The position numbers and the translations under genes were made by a program. Source: Flavobacteriales bacterium (GTDB lineage Bacteria; Bacteroidota; Bacteroidia; Flavobacteriales_F; PHOS-HE28). Taken from it: DNA of 64,000 nucleotides. Where the stretch lies: NCBI GenBank assembly GCA_016717225.1, contig JADKGB010000013.1:45378-109377 (forward strand). The letters run 5' to 3'. Under the pieces are notes generated by a model. It was given only the letters and a program-made list of their open reading frames with translations, was not told the DNA's origin and did not search any database. Shown here piece by piece: positions 44,251-53,624 of the stretch (within the stretch, counting starts at the first letter, position 1; every line of letters starts with the position of its first letter).

Positions 44251-46250
44251 CAACGGTAGAGCCACTCGCCGTGAATGGGCTGGAAGTAGCTGTAAAGCAC
44301 AGGATCCCCTTGCCGAACGCGAACGCTGAGTGAACTGATCGACACTTTTTTCTGGCCCGGATTGTAGAGATATGCTTTCAGACTGAGCCCTTGGCCGTGG
44401 CCAGGAAGATCAGCCAATTTTACGGCCGTGATCAACGCTGAACGATCCTTTGTATGCGGCAGTTGGAGAAGCTCAGAGGCACGATAGAAAACAGTGCTAT
44501 CCCCATTTTTCAATTCGGCAACAAGTCGCAGGTCGCACGAAGGTTCCGAACGTTCCACGTCCGCGCGTATTTCAATTACATCGTTGTCGGTCCTCGCTAA
44601 TTCGCTCACAGGTTTTTCGAACAGCGCGCCGTATTCGTGTCCTGTGAAGTCCCATCGTTCCAGCGCGAGAAATGGAGCGTTGGCGGGATCGGAAACCAGT
44701 TTGATGGAACTATCGATCACCCAATCTTCGCCGCCAATGGCTTGCGGAGTTCTCAGTCCTTTGAGGTCAGTGTCATCTATTCGGTTGCTCGGAGGACTTG
44801 ATCGGAACAGAAATGTTTGCCCATCGTTCCTATCGACGCGTTTCACGAGGAATGGGAATCGCACTTGCACCTTGGCCACGTTCTCGGGCTGGGCATGGGT
44901 GGTTTGTCCATAGAAACAACTGCTCACTTCTGTGGCGGCCAAAAGGCTGTCCAAAATCCAAGGTGGCTGCGTTCTCAGATTGATGTATGGAGCTTGTGAT
45001 GGATTTACGCACCATAGCTTCCGATAGAATCCCATGACTTCTTCGGGGAGGTCGACAATGGCGAGTGTCCCATTTTCTTCCGCATCCATGGTTCCTTGCA
45101 CGATGTCCTCGTACTTGCTGGTCCTGACCATCTCAAAATGCCTGCGTTCTGTTGCCAGCGTCCAGGTTGCAATTGTCGCACAAATGCCGGCAATCACAAT
45201 TCCGTGCTTCGGAGCCAAATGACGCAGCCCGGCAAGGATCCCCATGAGCAGATAAGGGAACGAGAAAAGAACAACGCTGTATTGTAGCACAGGTGACCTG
45301 AAGACCGAGTAAGCATAGCCGATCACCAGTGGCAGTAGACCCCATACGAACGTAATGACCAGAAGAGGAGCGGAAGCGCCCCCCTTATGCTTGATGCGCA
45401 AGTAGAGCGAACCGCAACAAAGCATCAATAGCAGCAAGGCAAACAAGGCTGAACAATGGGCGATCCACCACACATAGTCCAAGACCCATTCCGGACTTGG
45501 CGACGTAAGCCATTCGTCCAAGCCTTTCATACCGAGTTGCGCGAAGAAGAGCGGGATGTTCGGTACATAACCCAGCACAATGATCCCACATGCGATCAAA
45601 TAGGCCCTGCGTTGTTCCGCATTGATCAAGAACAGCCCCGTAATGCAGATGAACGCGGCGAGCATCAACGAGAAGTGATGCGTGTACGCACTAAGAACTG
45701 CCGAAATACCCAGCCCGATGAGGTGTTTTCGTTGCCCGTTCCCAATGAAACGTGTAAGCTGATCAGCCAGCAGCGCTGTTGTGAAAAAGCCCATCGCGTA
45801 GGGTCGAGCGATCTGCCCGTACATCACCGTGTATTGCATGGAGGCCATCAATGCAGTACCGATCAGCGCTGCTGTGCTGCTCGTCCAGGCATGCATCACG
45901 CGGTACAAAAAGAACAATGCGAGAACGGACATCAAGATGAACGGTGCTTTCACTGCGCCATCTCCGAAGCCGAACAGTTGTGTCCAGCACCACAGGAAGG
46001 CATGCGTTCCAGGTGGATGGGTATCTACGCCGACGACTCCTTTGGAGATCGCTTCGGAGAGCGTTGAATAGTCCACACGCACCAATGCGCTGATCTCATC
46101 GTGCGTAAAAGGGATGCTCGGAAAACCCCAACAGCGAAGTACCAGAGCCAGGGTCAGGAAACAGGCCAGCGCGATCTTCTCGGCAAACGAACCCGGAAGG
46201 AATGATCCAGCATCCGATCCGAGCTGATCGCGCCAATTGGTTCTATCCAT
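44250..46250 (-). CDS. Membrane glycosyltransferase, GT39/ArnT-like (GT-C fold)
   Basis: A 666-residue inner-membrane GT-C transferase. The ATG at 46250 overlaps the smpB stop by 8 bases. The first periplasmic loop has the metal/substrate motif FTHDEISALVRVDY and the region VGVDTHPPGTHAFLWCW, typical of ArnT/PMT-like enzymes. About ten TM segments follow to near residue 400 (for example LIGLGISAVLSAYTHHFSLM, ACGIIVLGYVPNIPLFFAQL). A large periplasmic C-terminal domain of about 260 residues completes it. It uses a polyprenyl-phosphate sugar to glycosylate a lipid or protein; the exact substrate is unknown. Confidence 0.87.
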   Translation of the reverse strand: MDRTNWRDQLGSDAGSFLPGSFAEKIALACFLTLALVLRCWGFPSIPFTHDEISALVRVDYSTLSEAISKGVVGVDTHPPGTHAFLWCWTQLFGFGDGAVKAPFILMSVLALFFLYRVMHAWTSSTAALIGTALMASMQYTVMYGQIARPYAMGFFTTALLADQLTRFIGNGQRKHLIGLGISAVLSAYTHHFSLMLAAFICITGLFLINAEQRRAYLIACGIIVLGYVPNIPLFFAQLGMKGLDEWLTSPSPEWVLDYVWWIAHCSALFALLLLMLCCGSLYLRIKHKGGASAPLLVITFVWGLLPLVIGYAYSVFRSPVLQYSVVLFSFPYLLMGILAGLRHLAPKHGIVIAGICATIATWTLATERRHFEMVRTSKYEDIVQGTMDAEENGTLAIVDLPEEVMGFYRKLWCVNPSQAPYINLRTQPPWILDSLLAATEVSSCFYGQTTHAQPENVAKVQVRFPFLVKRVDRNDGQTFLFRSSPPSNRIDDTDLKGLRTPQAIGGEDWVIDSSIKLVSDPANAPFLALERWDFTGHEYGALFEKPVSELARTDNDVIEIRADVERSEPSCDLRLVAELKNGDSTVFYRASELLQLPHTKDRSALITAVKLADLPGHGQGLSLKAYLYNPGQKKVSISSLSVRVRQGDPVLYSYFQPIHGEWLYR

Positions 46251-46695
46251 GTTCACGAGCCAGATCGCGTTGCACGTCTTTTTCTTTGAGGCTATCGCGT
46301 TTGTCGTAGGTCTTCTTTCCCTTGGCAAGCGCAATGTCAACCTTGGCCAATCCTTTTTTACTGAAGAAGACACGCACGGGCACGATGGTCATGCCTTGGT
46401 CTTTCAGTTTGCGCTGAAGTTTCTTCAGCTCTGTTCGATGCAATAGAAGTTTACGGTCGCGCTTGGGCTCGTGGGCATAGTGTCTCGCTTTCTCGAAAGG
46501 CTGAATGGTCATGTTGCGAAGCACGAGTTCATCCCCAGCGAAGGTGCAAAAAGCATCCGTGATGTTCGCGTCGCCCAAGCGAAGACTTTTCACTTCACTC
46601 CCAACCAGTTGGATACCGCATTCGTAGGTCTCCAAAAAGAAGTACTCGAACGCGGCACGCCGGTTCTTCACTTCGGGCATTACGGGTGTGGTCAT
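46243..46695 (-). CDS. smpB: SsrA-binding protein SmpB
   Basis: SmpB binds tmRNA and is essential for rescue of stalled ribosomes. This 150-residue protein matches the family: NRRAAFEYFFLETYECGIQL, VGSEVKSLRLGDANITDAF, RNMTIQPFEKARHYAHEPKR (SmpB usually has HEPxRxRKLLLH, and HRTELKKL follows), then VPVRVFFSKKGLAKVDIALA and the basic tail KGKKTYDKRDSLKEKDVQRD. All expected residues are present. tmRNA itself is not in this window. It is followed by the glycosyltransferase with an 8-base overlap. Confidence 0.96.
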   Translation of the reverse strand: MTTPVMPEVKNRRAAFEYFFLETYECGIQLVGSEVKSLRLGDANITDAFCTFAGDELVLRNMTIQPFEKARHYAHEPKRDRKLLLHRTELKKLQRKLKDQGMTIVPVRVFFSKKGLAKVDIALAKGKKTYDKRDSLKEKDVQRDLAREHG

Positions 46696-46753
46696 TCCAA
46701 CATCCCTGTTGATGGGAAAGGCGAAGATGCGGGGTATGTGCCGAAGTTCGCTC

Positions 46754-48625
46754 TCAACGAACGATCAACACCGGCACTTTCACCCGGTGGCGCACGGCAT
46801 CCACTGTAGCACCCAACAACAGGTCCTTCAGCCCTTTATGGCCGTGGCCGCCCATCACCAGCAGATCGCATTGACTCGTATTCACGATAGCGCTGATGGC
46901 ACGCACTGGATGGCCGTGACCGGTCCGGCTCCATGCTCGGAAGCCGAGTTCTTTCAGCCGGTCCACGTAATGCTTCAGGTTTTCCGCGTCGCGCTGTGTT
47001 TCGTGGTCCGTGCTCAGTTCGCCAGCGTAACGCGCCGCCGCTGATTCGGTGATGTGTATGAGCATGTATTCCGCTTCCTTGCCACCTTGTGCAACAGCCG
47101 CATCGATGCTACGTTGGTCCACACCGCTGAAATCAACGGCAATGCAAATGCGCTCGTAACGCTTTACATTGGGGGGGAGGAGTTCAGGCGCAGCGTCATG
47201 CAGGTGTTTTTTAGCCCGGCGTCGAGGTTTGAAGAACGGTTTGAACGCTACATAGATCAGAAGCAGGAACGCTGCGATCACCACCGGGATCACCAAGACA
47301 TCCACCCAGATCGCCTGTTCACCGGCAACTGTGCGCCATTCGCTGATCTGCTGCACCACCAAACGGGCGTTCAACGAAACGATGATGATCGCGGTGAGCC
47401 ACGCCAGGGCTTGCACCCAGCGTTTGATAACGTGTTCGCCCATGCGCACTTTGTCGCTGGTGAAGTGGATCAGCGGGATCACGGCAAAGCCCAATTGCAG
47501 GCTCAGGATCACCTGGCTCAACACGAGCAATTCCCCCAATGAACCTTCACCGAACCAGACGATGCACACCACGGCTGGCACAATGGCGATCATGCGCGTG
47601 ATCAAGCGGCGCAACCACGGGCGAATTCGCAGATCCAGGTAGCCTTCCATGATGATCTGTCCAGCGAGCGTGCCGGTGATCGTGCTGCTTTGCCCACTGC
47701 CGATAAGCGCGATAGCGAAGAGAGCAGGAGCGAGGTTCCCGAACAGCGAGCGCAATAATTCGTGGGCTTGGTCGATCTCAGCCACGTCCGTATGACCCGT
47801 TGTGTGGAATGCAGCTGCAGCCAGGATCAGTATCGCCGAATTCACCAGGAAGGCAACGTTCAGCGCGATCGTCGTATCGAAGAAATTGAATCGGATGGCA
47901 TCACGAATACCCTTGGGGTCGCGACCATGCTTGCGTGTTTGCACAAGCGACGAATGCAAATACAGATTGTGTGGCATCACCGTTGCGCCGATGATGCCAA
48001 TGGCGATATAGAGCGCATTCCCTTCCAAAGCAGAAGGCACCAAGCCCTTGATCAGGGATCCGAATTCAGGTTGCACAATGAACATCTCTGCCAAGAAAGA
48101 CAAGCCGATCATGCTCACGAGACTGATGATGAAGACCTCCAGCACGCGCATGCCGCGGTGCATAAGGAACAAGATGATCAGCGCATCGGCCGCTGTAATG
48201 AGCACACCGGTTAGCAACGGTAGTCCGAAGAGCAGGTTCAATCCGATGGCCATGCCGATCACTTCTGCAAGATCGCACGCGGCAATGGCGATCTCTGCGA
48301 GTATGTACAGCGGGATGTTCACCCAAGGTGGATAGGTGTGACGACTAGCCTGTGCAAGGTCGAGCCCACGTACTATCCCGAGCCGCGCGCTGAGGCTTTG
48401 CAATAGCAAGGCCATCAGGTTGCTCATCAGCAGCACCCACAAGAGTTTGTATCCGAAGGCGCTTCCACCCGCGATGTCCGTGGCCCAGTTACCGGGATCC
48501 ATGTAGCCAACGCTCACCAAATAGGCCGGGCCTATGAACGCGAGCAACTTGCGCCAGCCTTTCGCAACAGGTACGGCCACGCTGCCGTGAACTTCGCTTA
48601 GCGACTTGTGTTCCCTGTCTTTCAT
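46754..48625 (-). CDS. Nramp (MntH) divalent metal transporter fused to UspA domain
   Basis: A 623-residue protein. Residues about 20-440 are an Nramp transporter with eleven TM segments: the TM1 metal site reads SVGYMDPGNWATDIAGGSAF (D-P-G-N), and TM6 has IGATVMPHNLYLHSSLVQTR (the M-P-H). It imports Mn2+ or Fe2+ with protons. A short hydrophobic/basic linker leads to a C-terminal UspA domain (about 475-623) with the nucleotide-binding pattern MGGHGHKGLKDLLLGATVDA. It is the second gene of an operon, 3 bases after the DtxR-type regulator, and so is probably metal-repressed. This fusion is known in Bacteroidota, but the role of the UspA domain is unclear. Confidence 0.93.
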   Translation of the reverse strand: MKDREHKSLSEVHGSVAVPVAKGWRKLLAFIGPAYLVSVGYMDPGNWATDIAGGSAFGYKLLWVLLMSNLMALLLQSLSARLGIVRGLDLAQASRHTYPPWVNIPLYILAEIAIAACDLAEVIGMAIGLNLLFGLPLLTGVLITAADALIILFLMHRGMRVLEVFIISLVSMIGLSFLAEMFIVQPEFGSLIKGLVPSALEGNALYIAIGIIGATVMPHNLYLHSSLVQTRKHGRDPKGIRDAIRFNFFDTTIALNVAFLVNSAILILAAAAFHTTGHTDVAEIDQAHELLRSLFGNLAPALFAIALIGSGQSSTITGTLAGQIIMEGYLDLRIRPWLRRLITRMIAIVPAVVCIVWFGEGSLGELLVLSQVILSLQLGFAVIPLIHFTSDKVRMGEHVIKRWVQALAWLTAIIIVSLNARLVVQQISEWRTVAGEQAIWVDVLVIPVVIAAFLLLIYVAFKPFFKPRRRAKKHLHDAAPELLPPNVKRYERICIAVDFSGVDQRSIDAAVAQGGKEAEYMLIHITESAAARYAGELSTDHETQRDAENLKHYVDRLKELGFRAWSRTGHGHPVRAISAIVNTSQCDLLVMGGHGHKGLKDLLLGATVDAVRHRVKVPVLIVR

Positions 48626-48628
48626 GCC

Positions 48629-49285
48629 TCAGGCGTTCTCTACTTGCAAGTGATGGATCACGTCCTTGCTGAGGCTGAAGGCCGATCCCCGTTGCGGTTT
48701 GATGTCCATGCTGCCGTCGAACGCATGTACGTCCTGTACGGACAGGGTGGTGCCGATGCGCAGACCTTTCGCGTCGAGCAGGCGTAGCAATCCGTCGGTG
48801 GTCTCGCTTACCGCCGCAATGCGCACGCTCTCGCCGGGCTTGCACGTGTTCAGGCGCTTTGTCTTGCGGGTGCGCAGCTTGCCTTGCTTGTCCGGTATGG
48901 GATCCCCGTGCGGGTCGAAATGCGGATGGCCCAGGTACTCGTCCAGTTTGTCGATGAGCTTCTCGTTGGCCACATGCTCCATTTGTTCGGCCACTTCATG
49001 TACTTCATCCCAACCGAAGCCGAGGCGTTCCACCAAGAACGTCTCCCACAAGCGGTGCCTGCGCACGAGCTGCAAGGCGATGGCTTGTCCCTTGGCGGTG
49101 AGCTTCGCGCCGTAGTAGGGTTCGTGCTTCAGCAGGCTCTTGCCGCTCAGCTTCTTCAGCATGTCGGTGACGCTGCTGGCCTTGGTGCGCAGGCGTTCCG
49201 CGATGTCCTTCGTGAACGCGCTCTCGCCCTCTTGGAGCAGGGCGTACACGGCCTTGATGTGGTCTTCTTCGCTGCGGGTGAGCAT
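48629..49285 (-). CDS. DtxR/MntR-family metal-dependent repressor
   Basis: A 218-residue regulator. The N-terminal winged helix (MLTRSEEDHIKAVYALLQEG, IAERLRTKASSVTDMLKKLS) is typical of the IdeR/DtxR family. The dimerisation and metal domain contains LVRRHRLWETFLVERLGFGW, VHEVAEQMEHVANEKLIDKL and HPHFDPHGDPIP, with the metal ligands His, Glu and Asp at expected places. A C-terminal FeoA-like SH3 domain follows (VSETTDGLLRLLDAKGL). In the presence of Mn2+ or Fe2+ it would repress the Nramp gene that follows it and the divergent TonB receptor. The palindrome at 49315-49328 lies 29 bases upstream of its start. Confidence 0.94.
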   Translation of the reverse strand: MLTRSEEDHIKAVYALLQEGESAFTKDIAERLRTKASSVTDMLKKLSGKSLLKHEPYYGAKLTAKGQAIALQLVRRHRLWETFLVERLGFGWDEVHEVAEQMEHVANEKLIDKLDEYLGHPHFDPHGDPIPDKQGKLRTRKTKRLNTCKPGESVRIAAVSETTDGLLRLLDAKGLRIGTTLSVQDVHAFDGSMDIKPQRGSAFSLSKDVIHHLQVENA

Positions 49286-49314
49286 GACGGTCTGCGGCGA
49301 ATGTAGAAAATAAA

Positions 49315-49328
49315 TTAGGGACGCCTAA
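49315..49328. promoter_or_regulatory. DtxR/MntR-type operator TTAGG-N4-CCTAA
   Basis: TTAGGGACGCCTAA is a perfect 5+5 palindrome with a 4-base spacer, like the inverted-repeat boxes of DtxR-family regulators. It sits between the divergent regulator and TonB-receptor starts, upstream of the TACTTTCG box at 49338-49345. Binding would block both promoters when the metal is plentiful. Confidence 0.75.
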
Positions 49329-49337
49329 AAAACGATC

Positions 49338-49345
49338 TACTTTCG
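49338..49345 (+). promoter_or_regulatory. Candidate -7 box TACTTTCG for the TonB receptor
   Basis: TACTTTCG resembles TAnnTTTG and ends 8 bases before the receptor ATG. The palindromic operator would overlap the -33 region of this promoter. Confidence 0.4.
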
Positions 49346-49353
49346 CCGGCAGA

Positions 49354-51589
49354 ATGCGCTTCGCTCCACTCCTCATCGCCTTCCTGATCGCTGCATACGC
49401 CTCGGCCCAGAGCGGCACCCTTCGTGGCCGGGTGATGGATGCAGCAGGCCCGGTTCCGTTCGCGAGTGTCGCGGTTCGAGGAACCGGCGCTTCCGCAGCA
49501 ACGGATCAGGAAGGACGGTTCACCTTGATGGATGTCCCGGCAGGGCGGCGTGTCTGGTAGTCATGGCCATCGGTTTTGAGCGCTTGGAAACCACGGTTCA
49601 TGCCGTGGCCGGTGGCACGACCGATCTCGGGGATGTGCGGCTGGTGCCCACATCCGGAGAGCTGGAAGAGGTTGTCGTTACCGGCACGCTGAAGGAAGTG
49701 AGCCGCAGTGAGAGCCCCGTTCCGGTGGAAGTCCTTTCCTCCGCGTTCTTCCGCAAGAACCCGAGCCCGGCGCTGTTCGATGCGGTGGGCATGGTGAACG
49801 GCGTGCGCCCGCAGATCAATTGCAGCGTGTGCAACACGGGGGACATCCATATCAACGGCATGGAAGGTCCGTACACGATGGTGCTGATCGACGGCATGCC
49901 GATCGTGAGCGGGCTCAGCACCGTGTACGGCTTGAGCGGTATCCCCAACAGTTTGGTGGAGCGCGTGGAGGTGGTGAAGGGACCCGGGTCCGCGCTGTAC
50001 GGCAGCGAGGCCATGGGCGGCATCATCAATGTGATCACAAGGACCCCGTGCTCGCGCCACGGTTCAGCGCCGATGTGTTCGGCACCACGTGGAACGAATG
50101 GAACGCGGATCTCGGCATGCGCTTGGGCAAGGGGCGTGCGCGCGACCTGCTCGGGGTGAACCTGTTCCGCTACAACGACCCGCGGGACATCAACAACGAT
50201 GGCTTCACGGATGTCACCCTGCAGGAGCGGGTGTCCGTCTTCAACAAGTTCGACCTGCAGCGACCACAGCACCGCTTGGCGAGCCTGGCCGCGCGGTACG
50301 TTACCGAGGACCGGTGGGGAGGCCAGTTGCAGTGGACCGATGCCGACAAGGGGAGCGATCGCGTGTACGGCGAGAGCATCAACACCGAGCGCTACGAACT
50401 GATCGGCCAGTACCAATTACCGCTGCGCGAACGGGTGATCACGCAGTTCTCTTTCAACAGCCACGAGCAGGACTCGTGGTACGGCGTGGCACCGTTCCGC
50501 GCGCAGCAAAAGGTCTTCTTCTCGCAAATGCACTGGGCCCGCGATATGGGCCTTCGGCATGATCTGTTGCTCGGTGCCGCTTACCGATACACCTGGTATG
50601 ATGACAACACGGTGGCAACGCGCGATGAAGCCTCCCGCACGCCACTGCCCGGCCTGTTCGTGCAGGATGAATGGGCGATGACCGATGCCCAGAAGCTCCT
50701 GCTCGGGTACCGGGTGGACCATGATCAGGAGCATGGTCTGGTGCATTCGCCGCGCGTGGCCTACAAGTGGGCGCCCACAGGGCGCTTCGCTGTGCGCGCG
50801 AGCTTTGGCACCGGCTATCGCGTGGTGAACCTCTTCACCGAAGACCACGCGGCGCTCACCGGCGCGCGGGAGGTGGTGATCGCCGAAGATCTGCAGCCCG
50901 AGCGATCGCTGAACGGCACATTGAACATCGTGCGCAAGTGGCCCGGCGTGAAGCACTTCTTCGGCCTCGACCTCTCCCTTTTCCACACGCGGTTCAGCAA
51001 CCGCATCCTGCCGGACTATCTGGTGGACCCCGACCTGATCGTATACGACAACCTCAACGGCTTCGGGATCTCCCAAGGGGTCAGCCTCAACGCCGAGGCG
51101 CGGTCGGGGAAAAACCTGCGGCTGATGGCCGGGGCAACGTGGATGGACGTGTATACGCAGGAGGATCTCGCCGATGGCATTTCGCAGCGGCAGGACGCGT
51201 ATTTCGCTCCGGACTGGTCGGGCACCTTAACGGTGAGCTTGGCGCTGCCGAAGCGCTGGAGTATCGACCTCACCGGCCAGTGCTACGGACCGATGCGCCT
51301 GCCCGTGCTGCCGAACGATTTCCGGCCCGAGCGCTCGCCCACTTACGCTATCGTGAACCTGCAGGTGAAGCGGCCGATCGGCGAACATTTCGAGTTGTAC
51401 GGCGGGGTGAAGAACCTGCTCGACTTCGTGCCCAGCGACCCGCTCATGCGGCCCTTCGATCCCTTCGATCAACAAGCGGGCGACCCCACAACGAACCCGT
51501 ACGGCTACACCTTCGACACGTCCTATATGTACGCCCCGGTGCAAGGGGCGCGAGGGTTCTTCGGGGTGCGGTACACGCTTGCGGACTGA
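49354..51589 (+). CDS. TonB-dependent receptor, predicted metal uptake (two frameshifts)
   Basis: Outer-membrane receptor of about 740 residues. A signal peptide (MRFAPLLIAFLIAAYASAQ) precedes a carboxypeptidase-regulatory-like domain (GTLRGRVMDAAGPVPFASVA). Frameshifts near 49545 and 50048 split the gene; the joined text reads VPAGAACLVVMAIGFER and IITRTPVLAPRFSADVFGT-like in turn. The plug carries a CxxC: GVRPQINCSVCNTGDIHING, then MVLIDGMPIVSGLSTVYGL and RVEVVKGPGSALYGSEAMGG, a conserved form of receptor in Bacteroidota. It ends GARGFFGVRYTLAD. Its position opposite a DtxR-type regulator, across a palindromic operator, supports an iron or manganese role. Confidence 0.9.
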
Positions 51590-51696
51590 CCGATTGGTTC
51601 CGCTTGCCCGGGTAACCGCCGATGGAAAGGATGATAGGAATATACGCTGAAGGGGCCTCCCGTAAGCCTGTATGTGTCGGACTTTGCAGTCGCGGG

Positions 51697-51704
51697 TACT
51701 TTCG
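51697..51704 (+). promoter_or_regulatory. Candidate -7 box TACTTTCG for pyrD
   Basis: The same TACTTTCG string as upstream of the TonB receptor at 49354, ending 7 bases before the pyrD ATG at 51712. No clear -33 element is seen. Confidence 0.35.
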
Positions 51705-51711
51705 CGGCCCG

Positions 51712-52770
51712 ATGTACGCTCTGATTCGACCACTCCTCTTTCTGCTCTCCCCGGAGCGCGCGCACAAAGTCACGTTCTCAATACTGGAGCTTGCGAAAAA
51801 TGTGCCCGGAGCGTTGGCACTGGTAGGCGGTATGCGGCCACCGGCAAACGCGGCCGTGGATGTCATGGGCCTGAAATTCCCCGGACCCGTTGGTCTCGCC
51901 GCTGGCATGGACAAGGATGCGAAGCACGTCGACGCGCTTGGGCATATCGGCTTCGGGCATGTGGAGATCGGTACTGTAACGCCATTACCACAACCTGGCA
52001 ACGATCGTCCGCGTCTTTTCCGCCTGAAGGCCGATCGAGCCTTGATCAACCGCATGGGGTTCAATAACGAAGGAGTCATTGCTGCCTCATCACGACTGAA
52101 GGATCGTGTACCGGGGATCATCGTCGGTGGTAACATCGGAAAGAACAAGGTGACGCCGAACGAGAACGCGGTGGACGACTATTTGAAGTGCTTCGAGGTG
52201 CTGCATCCTGTGGTCGACTACTTCGTGGTGAACGTGAGCTCGCCGAACACTCCGGGGTTGCGTGCGTTGCAGGAGAAGGAGCCATTGTTGGCCCTCCTTT
52301 CCACGCTGACAACAGGGTGAGGGGCAGCGCAGTTGCACGAGAGCAACGCATCCACTCGACGACCACCTATCCTGCTGAAGATCGCTCCTGACCTAACCAA
52401 TGAACAGCTCGACGACGTGGTGAGCGTGGTGAAGGAGAGCGGCATTCAAGGCGTGGTGGCAACGAACACGACGATCTCGCGTGAAGCATTGAAGATGCCA
52501 AAGAGCGAACTTGATGCGATCGGCGCAGGAGGGCTGAGCGGTGCGCCGGTCCGGGCCAGAAGCAATGAGGTGCTGCGCTACCTGCGCGCGCGACTACCCA
52601 GACCCTTCGTGCTCATCGGCGTTGGTGGAATTGACAGCGCCGAAGCCGCGATCGAGAGATTGGAAGCTGGTGCCGATCTTGTGCAGGTGTATACCGGTCT
52701 CATTTATGAGGGTCCAGCGTTGTTGAAGCGCATCAATGAAGCATTTGTGACATGGAAGGCAAACAAGTAA
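51712..52770 (+). CDS. pyrD: Dihydroorotate dehydrogenase (quinone), class 2, with an in-frame TGA
   Basis: PyrD makes orotate in pyrimidine synthesis, passing electrons to quinone at the inner membrane. The ATG at 51712 (MYALIRPLLFLLSPERAHKV) gives the membrane-binding helix region of class 2 enzymes. FMN and catalytic motifs are present: GPVGLAAGMDKDAKHVDALG, NRMGFNNEGV, VNVSSPNTPGLRALQ (catalytic Ser region), PPILLKIAPDLT, GVVATNTTISREAL, GGLSGAPVR and GVGGIDSAEAAIERLEAGAD. A TGA at 52318-52320 lies in the same frame between the two halves, in LLSTLTTG-stop-GAAQLHESNA. This segment is normally variable, so the stop may be a sequencing error or two compensating indels. If real, the gene is broken. 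Confidence 0.88.
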
Positions 52771-53624
52771 AGGTGATCGAATGTCCGCGTGATGCGATGC
52801 AGGGCATCGTGCCGTTCATTCCCACCGCGCTGAAGATCGAGTACATCAACGCTTTGTTGAAAGTGGGATTCGATACCATCGATTTCGGCAGCTTCGTTTC
52901 ACCCAAGGCCATTCCGCAGTTGCGCGACACCGCAGAGGTGCTTGCTGGATTGGACCTGAGCGACACACGTTCGAAGTTGCTCGCCATTGTGGCCAATGAA
53001 CGCGGGGCTGAAGAGGCTTGTTCGCACATGGAGATCGACCAGGTAGGGTACCCTTTCTCCATCTCCGAGACGTTCCAAATGCGCAATACCAACACAACCA
53101 TCGCTGGTTCGTTCGATCGGGTGCAACGGATCGCTGAGCTGTGCGCGAAGAGCAACAAAGAGCTGGTGATGTACATCAGTATGGCTTTCGGAAATCCGTA
53201 TGGTGATCCCTGGAGCCCAGAGTTGGTGTTGCTATGGGCCGAGCGACTGGCTGACGGTCTGAACGTTCGCACAATTGCCCTTGCCGATACCGTTGGCAAC
53301 GCTCATGCGGTTCACATGGATGCGTTGTTCCGGACGATCATACCAACTTTTCCGGAGATCACGTTCGGCGCGCATTTGCACGCCCGCGCTGATGGTCTCA
53401 ATGAGAAGATGATCGCTGCACTAGAGGGTGGGTGCCGCCGGTTCGATACCGCTATACGCGGATACGGTGGTTGCCCGATGGCGGAAGATGATCTCGTTGG
53501 GAACGCCGATACCGAAGCTGTCGTGCGATGCTTGGACCTGTTCGGGTTTCCGCATGGGCTCGATATGCAGGAATTGAAGCGCTGTGTTGAGATCTCCAAG
53601 CAGGGTGTTTCCGGGGTGACCTGA
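52752..53624 (+). CDS. Hydroxymethylglutaryl-CoA lyase-like enzyme
   Basis: A 290-residue TIM-barrel of the HMGL-like family. HMG-CoA lyase splits HMG-CoA into acetoacetate and acetyl-CoA in leucine breakdown. The first motif reads IECPRDAMQGIVPFIPT (family RDGLQ). Others are FDTIDFGSFVSPKAIPQLRD, VMYISMAFGNPYGDPWSPEL, IALADTVGNAHAV, FGAHLHARADGLNEKMIAAL (the metal H-x-H) and the cysteine motif IRGYGGCPMAEDDLVGN (usual GGCPY/F). These small differences from the classic signatures leave open a related lyase or aldolase function. It overlaps pyrD by 19 bases and may be co-transcribed with it. Confidence 0.83.
   Translation: MEGKQVKVIECPRDAMQGIVPFIPTALKIEYINALLKVGFDTIDFGSFVSPKAIPQLRDTAEVLAGLDLSDTRSKLLAIVANERGAEEACSHMEIDQVGYPFSISETFQMRNTNTTIAGSFDRVQRIAELCAKSNKELVMYISMAFGNPYGDPWSPELVLLWAERLADGLNVRTIALADTVGNAHAVHMDALFRTIIPTFPEITFGAHLHARADGLNEKMIAALEGGCRRFDTAIRGYGGCPMAEDDLVGNADTEAVVRCLDLFGFPHGLDMQELKRCVEISKQGVSGVT

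Noticed and set aside
50767..51615. A 282-codon plus-strand frame within the TonB receptor
   Set aside because: Arg/Ala-rich out-of-frame reading of the receptor barrel.
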